From: Verrucomicrobiales bacterium
Lineage (GTDB): Bacteria; Verrucomicrobiota; Verrucomicrobiia; Limisphaerales; SXQI01
Assembly: GCA_028293365.1 (NCBI GenBank)
Contig: JAQGOX010000444.1
Location: 1-11,241, forward strand
DNA: 11,241 bases
Direction: 5' to 3'
Positions 8,085 through 11,241 of the stretch are shown here, one piece after another; within the stretch, counting starts at the first letter, position 1, and each line of letters starts with the position of its first letter. The notes beneath the pieces were generated by a model. That model was not told the DNA's origin, made no database searches, and saw only the letters and a list, made by a program, of their open reading frames with translations. A program made the position numbers and the translations under genes.

Positions 8085-9608
8085 ATGTTCACTCGCGGCA
8101 GCTTTGGTCTTCTGACGCTTATCCTTTCCTTTTGGGCGTGCCCTGTGCATGCGGAGCGGATCAACCAGGAGGGTCGCATACTTCCCGAAACACCCACACT
8201 AACCAATTCGGTGTTGTTCAACACTCCTGAAGCAGATGCGGTGCTTTCGACGATGCAGATCTTTCCACGCGCGCATCCCTGGAATGAGGACATTTCGCAA
8301 CGCCCCTTACTCGTCAACTCGGATGCGATGATCGCCCAGATCATAGGTGACCTGGCAACGAACCGGCGTACGTTCCGGGTTTTCTTCGAAATGAATTTCG
8401 CCCTGGTCCCGGACAACCAGCCGCTCGTGCCGGTCAGCTTCTTCAATTACCCGGATGAATCAGATCCAAGTCCATACCCTGTTCCGGTTAATATGCCAAT
8501 TGAAACCTGGCCCCTTGAAACCGGCGTGCTAACGCTGCCCCAATGGCAACGCGACGACACTAAGATCGGTGGAGATCGGCACGCAATCATTGTCCAGCCG
8601 GGAACGGGATTGATTTGGGAGACCTGGCTAACGAAACTGAGTTCGACAGGTCAGTGGACGGCTTCGAACGGAGCGAAATTCGATTTGAAGTCGAACGCAA
8701 CTCGTCCCGCGGGCTGGACCTCGGGAGACGCGGCGGGATTGGCAATGTTTCCAGCGCTCATCCGCTTTGACGAATGCGAACGAGGCATGGTCGAACACGC
8801 GGTGCGTCTGGTCGTCAAGCGCAGCCGCCGCGAATACATTTATCCCGCGACGCATTTCGCTTCCAACACTTCCGCCAGCCAAACCAATGTCCCTGCGATG
8901 GGACAACGATTGCGGTTGAGATCGGGATTTTCCATTCCGGAAAGTTGGAAGAACGAAGAGAAGGCCGTGCTGAAAGCGCTCAAGAAATACGGCGCAATTG
9001 TTGCGGATAATGGGAATTTTTTCTCAGTGTCCGCGACACCAGACAATCGTTGGCCCTCCGGCGTGTTCGATCACCTGTCCACGCTTAGCATTACAAATTT
9101 CGAGGTAATACAAACCACGGGACCGAATCAGGGGCCTCGCTCTCCGGGCGCCCCAGTGGCAACCGCGGGACTCGACCAAATCGTGCCGCTTGGAATGCCC
9201 GTGACATTGCTGGGAAATGTAGCATTCACAGGGCCGCGGCCTGCGATCCGATGGAATTTTTACTCCGGTCCAGGCAATATCACATTTGATGACGCCACGG
9301 CAGAGAAAAGCATTGCACATTTTCCGGCTGCGGGAATCTACACTTTGGAACTTAGCGCCGATGACGGAATTCACGGCATCGTTTACGATGCGGTGAAGAT
9401 TACAATCGACGCAAACCTTCGCGCGGAAATTGCATTATCTGGACAAAGCGTCGATCTGGCCTGGTTCGGAAGCCAACCGTCATTCGTCGTGGAACATTCG
9501 ACGAATATCGTTAGCGGGACGTGGTTGCCGATGCTGACGACGACGGTCCACACGGCGACATTTCTCGTGACGAACAGTAATGAATTCTTTCGATTAAAGG
9601 CGCCGTAA
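8085..9608 (+). CDS. Secreted PKD-domain protein of unknown function
   Basis: The 507-residue product begins with a signal peptide (MFTRGS, a hydrophobic stretch 9-18, probable cleavage after VHA at 23). Residues about 45-345 form a core I do not connect to a named enzyme family. It has conserved-looking blocks DRHAIIV (164-170), RPAGWTSGDAAGL (207-219), YPATHFAS (253-260) and KKYGAIVADNG (300-310), and its His/Asp-rich, Trp-rich character would suit an extracellular hydrolase or carbohydrate-binding protein; I assign no activity. Residues about 355-442 resemble a PKD/Ig-like domain (VATAGLDQIVPLG, then GIYTLELSADDG). The end (about 446-507, closing EFFRLKAP) is a small beta module frequent at the C-termini of exported Verrucomicrobiota proteins. 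The ATG at 8085 is supported by the signal peptide. No strong ribosome binding site is seen. It is divergent from the thioredoxin/PDZ gene. Confidence 0.8.
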   Translation: MFTRGSFGLLTLILSFWACPVHAERINQEGRILPETPTLTNSVLFNTPEADAVLSTMQIFPRAHPWNEDISQRPLLVNSDAMIAQIIGDLATNRRTFRVFFEMNFALVPDNQPLVPVSFFNYPDESDPSPYPVPVNMPIETWPLETGVLTLPQWQRDDTKIGGDRHAIIVQPGTGLIWETWLTKLSSTGQWTASNGAKFDLKSNATRPAGWTSGDAAGLAMFPALIRFDECERGMVEHAVRLVVKRSRREYIYPATHFASNTSASQTNVPAMGQRLRLRSGFSIPESWKNEEKAVLKALKKYGAIVADNGNFFSVSATPDNRWPSGVFDHLSTLSITNFEVIQTTGPNQGPRSPGAPVATAGLDQIVPLGMPVTLLGNVAFTGPRPAIRWNFYSGPGNITFDDATAEKSIAHFPAAGIYTLELSADDGIHGIVYDAVKITIDANLRAEIALSGQSVDLAWFGSQPSFVVEHSTNIVSGTWLPMLTTTVHTATFLVTNSNEFFRLKAP

Positions 9609-9633
9609 CCTCCCGGGAACAATGCCGCAATCG

Positions 9634-9653
9634 GATGAAGATTATTCATCTTT
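9634..9653 (+). terminator. Weak hairpin after the PKD gene, possible terminator
   Basis: GATGAA (9634-9639) and TTCATC (9645-9650) form a perfect 6-bp stem with a 5-base loop, followed by only three T residues. It lies 25 bases after the stop codon of the PKD gene. The stem is AT-rich and the T-tract short, so intrinsic termination would be inefficient at best. Confidence 0.25.
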
Positions 9654-9688
9654 ACCCGTCGAATTTTACTCACTAAATCCAAAACGTT

Positions 9689-9717
9689 TTGCTTGTAAAA
9701 TGGTCGAACACTATAGC
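9689..9717 (+). promoter_or_regulatory. Possible promoter for the membrane-protein gene
   Basis: TTGCTT (9689-9694) and TATAGC (9712-9717) are spaced by 17 bases and match 3 of 6 and 4 of 6 sigma70 consensus positions. The start site would fall near 9724, only about five bases before the GTG at 9729, so the transcript would be nearly leaderless. That agrees with the lack of a Shine-Dalgarno sequence there. The match is weak. Confidence 0.25.
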
Positions 9718-9728
9718 TCAAAACAGTT

Positions 9729-10421
9729 GTGAAGTTGAAAAGACCTCTTTCGAGGGGAATTGTATTTTGTCTTGCAGCGACTTCGATCGCATGCCTGCTC
9801 GTCGATTTCTATCAAGTCTGCCCGATGCGCCTCTTTGTATTTGCGGTGTTTATTCCAGCCATTGCTGGATTAATTACGATCGCAGCAGTCGACCTCCGAG
9901 CCGGAACGGGAACGTTGGCGCGGGAAATCGGCGTTGGCATTGCGGCTGGACTGATCGCGGCAATTGCTTACGACATTTTCCGGCTGCCGTTTGTTTATTC
10001 CCGGCAGTGGGGTCTGGAATCGATCGTCCCGCAAATGGACCTTTTCAAAGTATTTCCGCGATTCGGCGCGATGATTCTGAATCAGCCGATTGAACAATCA
10101 CACTATTCTGCATCAGCCCAGGTTACGGGATGGATTTACCATTTTAGCAACGGCGCGACATTCGGAGTCATGTACATGGCCCTGCTCGCGCCGCAAAAAT
10201 TGAAAGAATGGTGGTGGGGCGTCGCTATGGCAGTCGCAATTGAGGGAGCGTTGCTTCTAACCCCCTATTCGGCACGCTTTGGAATTACACAGAATTTGCG
10301 ATTCGTCGAGGTAACGCTTGCGGCACATCTCATTTTTGGAATTTCGATGGGACTGTTTTGCCTTTGGGCCGCGCGGCGGGATTTCTTCGCCCCAAACTCT
10401 CTCGCTACGAGCAGGAATTAA
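9729..10421 (+). CDS. Six-helix integral membrane protein of unknown function
   Basis: The 230-residue product is strongly hydrophobic, with likely transmembrane segments at about 11-28, 33-53, 66-84, 134-153, 162-179 and 194-214. A soluble loop (about 86-130) sits between helices 3 and 4. Small residues are common in the helices (GVGIAAGLIAAIAYD), and GWIYHFSNGATFGVMYM (134-150) is the most distinctive segment. I recognise no catalytic motif or named family. The start is uncertain: GTG at 9729 is the first possible start after an in-frame stop (TAG at 9714), with TTG at 9735 as alternative, and neither has a clear ribosome binding site. The basic N-terminus (KLKRPLSR) before helix 1 suggests a cytoplasmic N-terminus. 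It converges on the lipid kinase gene with a 34-base gap. Confidence 0.75.
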   Translation: MKLKRPLSRGIVFCLAATSIACLLVDFYQVCPMRLFVFAVFIPAIAGLITIAAVDLRAGTGTLAREIGVGIAAGLIAAIAYDIFRLPFVYSRQWGLESIVPQMDLFKVFPRFGAMILNQPIEQSHYSASAQVTGWIYHFSNGATFGVMYMALLAPQKLKEWWWGVAMAVAIEGALLLTPYSARFGITQNLRFVEVTLAAHLIFGISMGLFCLWAARRDFFAPNSLATSRN

Positions 10422-10455
10422 TCTCCTTGAGGCCTCAAATCGAGTTTCTGACCAT

Positions 10456-11241
10456 TCAATCGAAATCCCGCCCTACAATTACCCGAAGTTTTTTAGGGTC
10501 AATAGTAACGGAGGCCGCAAGAGTGCCCACCGGTTCACCTTCCAACTGCAGAGCCGCGCGCGTCGGACAAGTCAGGCGAAGTTCCCTGGCTCGAAAGTAA
10601 TATTTCGGCCGGGTTCGGAATAACATTCCGGTCATAAGAGCCATTCCGACAAATGGCAGGGTCATCCAATTCAGTTTATCGAAAATGCAGACGTCGAGCA
10701 GGCCGTCTGCATAGTCAGCATGGTGTAAAACTGGAAAACTCCCACCATAAAAACGGCCATTCCCAATAATCACCAACTCCCCAGTTGTCCTACCCTCGGG
10801 ATGTTCCACGGTTACCCGCGCCTGAACGCCAAGCAGCGATTGAAAGCCGGCATAAACGTAGGCTAACTGGCCTATTTTCTTTTTTAGTTGCCAACTCACT
10901 GCTTCGACCGCCCGTGCGTCCCAACCCGCGCCGGCCATCTGCACAAAGCGTCGGGATTCTTGTTTTCCATCGGAGAAAAAAGTGGCTTCCGGGAGGTCAA
11001 TGCGGCGCTCCCGACCGTTCTCTATGATCGCCCAACTGCGCCGCCAATCGGATTTCATTCCAATCTCGCGCGCGAAGACGTTTACCGTGCCGAGCGGAAT
11101 TGTGGCTAGCCGTGCACGATCGTATCCACCTGGTGCGTCTCCGATTCCGTTTAAGACTTCATTCAGCGTTCCGTCGCCCCCGGCCGCTACAATGGTATCA
11201 AAACCTTCGTGAACAGCCTCGGCTGCGAGAGCACGCGCTGC
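10456..11241 (-). CDS. Diacylglycerol kinase-family lipid kinase, 5' partial
   Basis: The frame is open to the right edge, so the N-terminus is missing; the ATG at 11058 is internal. The visible 261 residues begin just before GGDGTLNEV (residues 21-29), the nucleotide-binding motif of the DAGK catalytic domain, followed by IPLGTVNVFARE (50-61), the conserved PLGT-N-AR segment. The C-terminal beta-sandwich half carries IGNGRFYGGSFPV and DGLLDVCIF, both typical of YegS/DgkB-like enzymes, and LQLEGEPVG near the end matches the family's terminal D/EGE motif. Such enzymes transfer ATP phosphate to diacylglycerol, another lipid or sphingoid base at the cytoplasmic membrane face; the substrate cannot be read from sequence. 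Family members usually have about 300 residues, so roughly 40-60 are missing. Family assignment is firm. Confidence 0.92.
   Translation of the reverse strand, partial: AARALAAEAVHEGFDTIVAAGGDGTLNEVLNGIGDAPGGYDRARLATIPLGTVNVFAREIGMKSDWRRSWAIIENGRERRIDLPEATFFSDGKQESRRFVQMAGAGWDARAVEAVSWQLKKKIGQLAYVYAGFQSLLGVQARVTVEHPEGRTTGELVIIGNGRFYGGSFPVLHHADYADGLLDVCIFDKLNWMTLPFVGMALMTGMLFRTRPKYYFRARELRLTCPTRAALQLEGEPVGTLAASVTIDPKKLRVIVGRDFD

Noticed and set aside
7862..8446. 194-residue - strand open frame spanning the divergent gap
   Set aside because: It overlaps two genes whose products both have good signal peptides, and its translation shows no domain or compositional sign of a real protein.
10427..10438. 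Perfect palindrome TTGAGGCCTCAA between the membrane protein and lipid kinase genes
   Set aside because: It has no loop for a hairpin and no T-tract, so it is not a terminator; a single 12-base palindrome at the end of two convergent genes is most likely chance.

Overview
The window looks like part of a chromosome from a Verrucomicrobiota-type bacterium (soil Pedosphaera/Chthoniobacter-like lineages are my best guess). This rests on three things: moderate GC throughout, a secreted PKD protein ending in the 'EFFRLK' type C-terminal module that is common in that phylum, and a thioredoxin/CXXCH/PDZ protein of a kind typical of Verrucomicrobia and Planctomycetes. No rRNA, tRNA, insertion sequence, integrase or CRISPR array was seen. 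Coding density is high, and no gene-free stretch exceeds about 160 bases.

Region 1 (2-6551, + strand) is the notable part. It is a tightly coupled two-gene unit whose reading frames overlap by 8 bases. The first gene, cut by the left edge, is an M48-type zinc metallopeptidase (HELAH plus a downstream EIFSD) with an extra C-terminal helical domain. The second encodes an 1865-residue protein. In order it carries a degenerate protein-kinase C-lobe, a DUF4011-like region, a COG1112/DNA2-like superfamily 1 helicase split by a very long helical insertion, a Vsr/MTES_1575-like nuclease-fold domain, a Pro/Glu-rich linker and a C-terminal WGR domain. The kinase-like plus COG1112 helicase architecture recalls the helicase subunit of Mokosh type I anti-phage systems. 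Here, however, the visible partner is a metalloprotease rather than a phospholipase-D nuclease, and a nuclease-fold domain and WGR are fused to the helicase. I infer a candidate defence or DNA-damage-response system in which the helicase protein senses nucleic acid and the protease may be an effector or processing factor. This is not demonstrated.

Region 2 (6610-9608) holds two divergently transcribed genes for exported proteins: a periplasmic thioredoxin-fold protein with a CXXCH motif and two PDZ domains (- strand), and a secreted PKD protein of unknown function (+ strand). The 158-base gap between them contains a plausible sigma70-type promoter for the - strand gene, with an imperfect inverted repeat over the predicted transcription start.

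Region 3 (9729-11241) holds a six-helix membrane protein of unknown function (+ strand). Convergent to it is the C-terminal part of a diacylglycerol-kinase-family lipid kinase (- strand), which runs off the right edge. Regions 2 and 3 look like ordinary chromosomal genes with no visible functional link to region 1.
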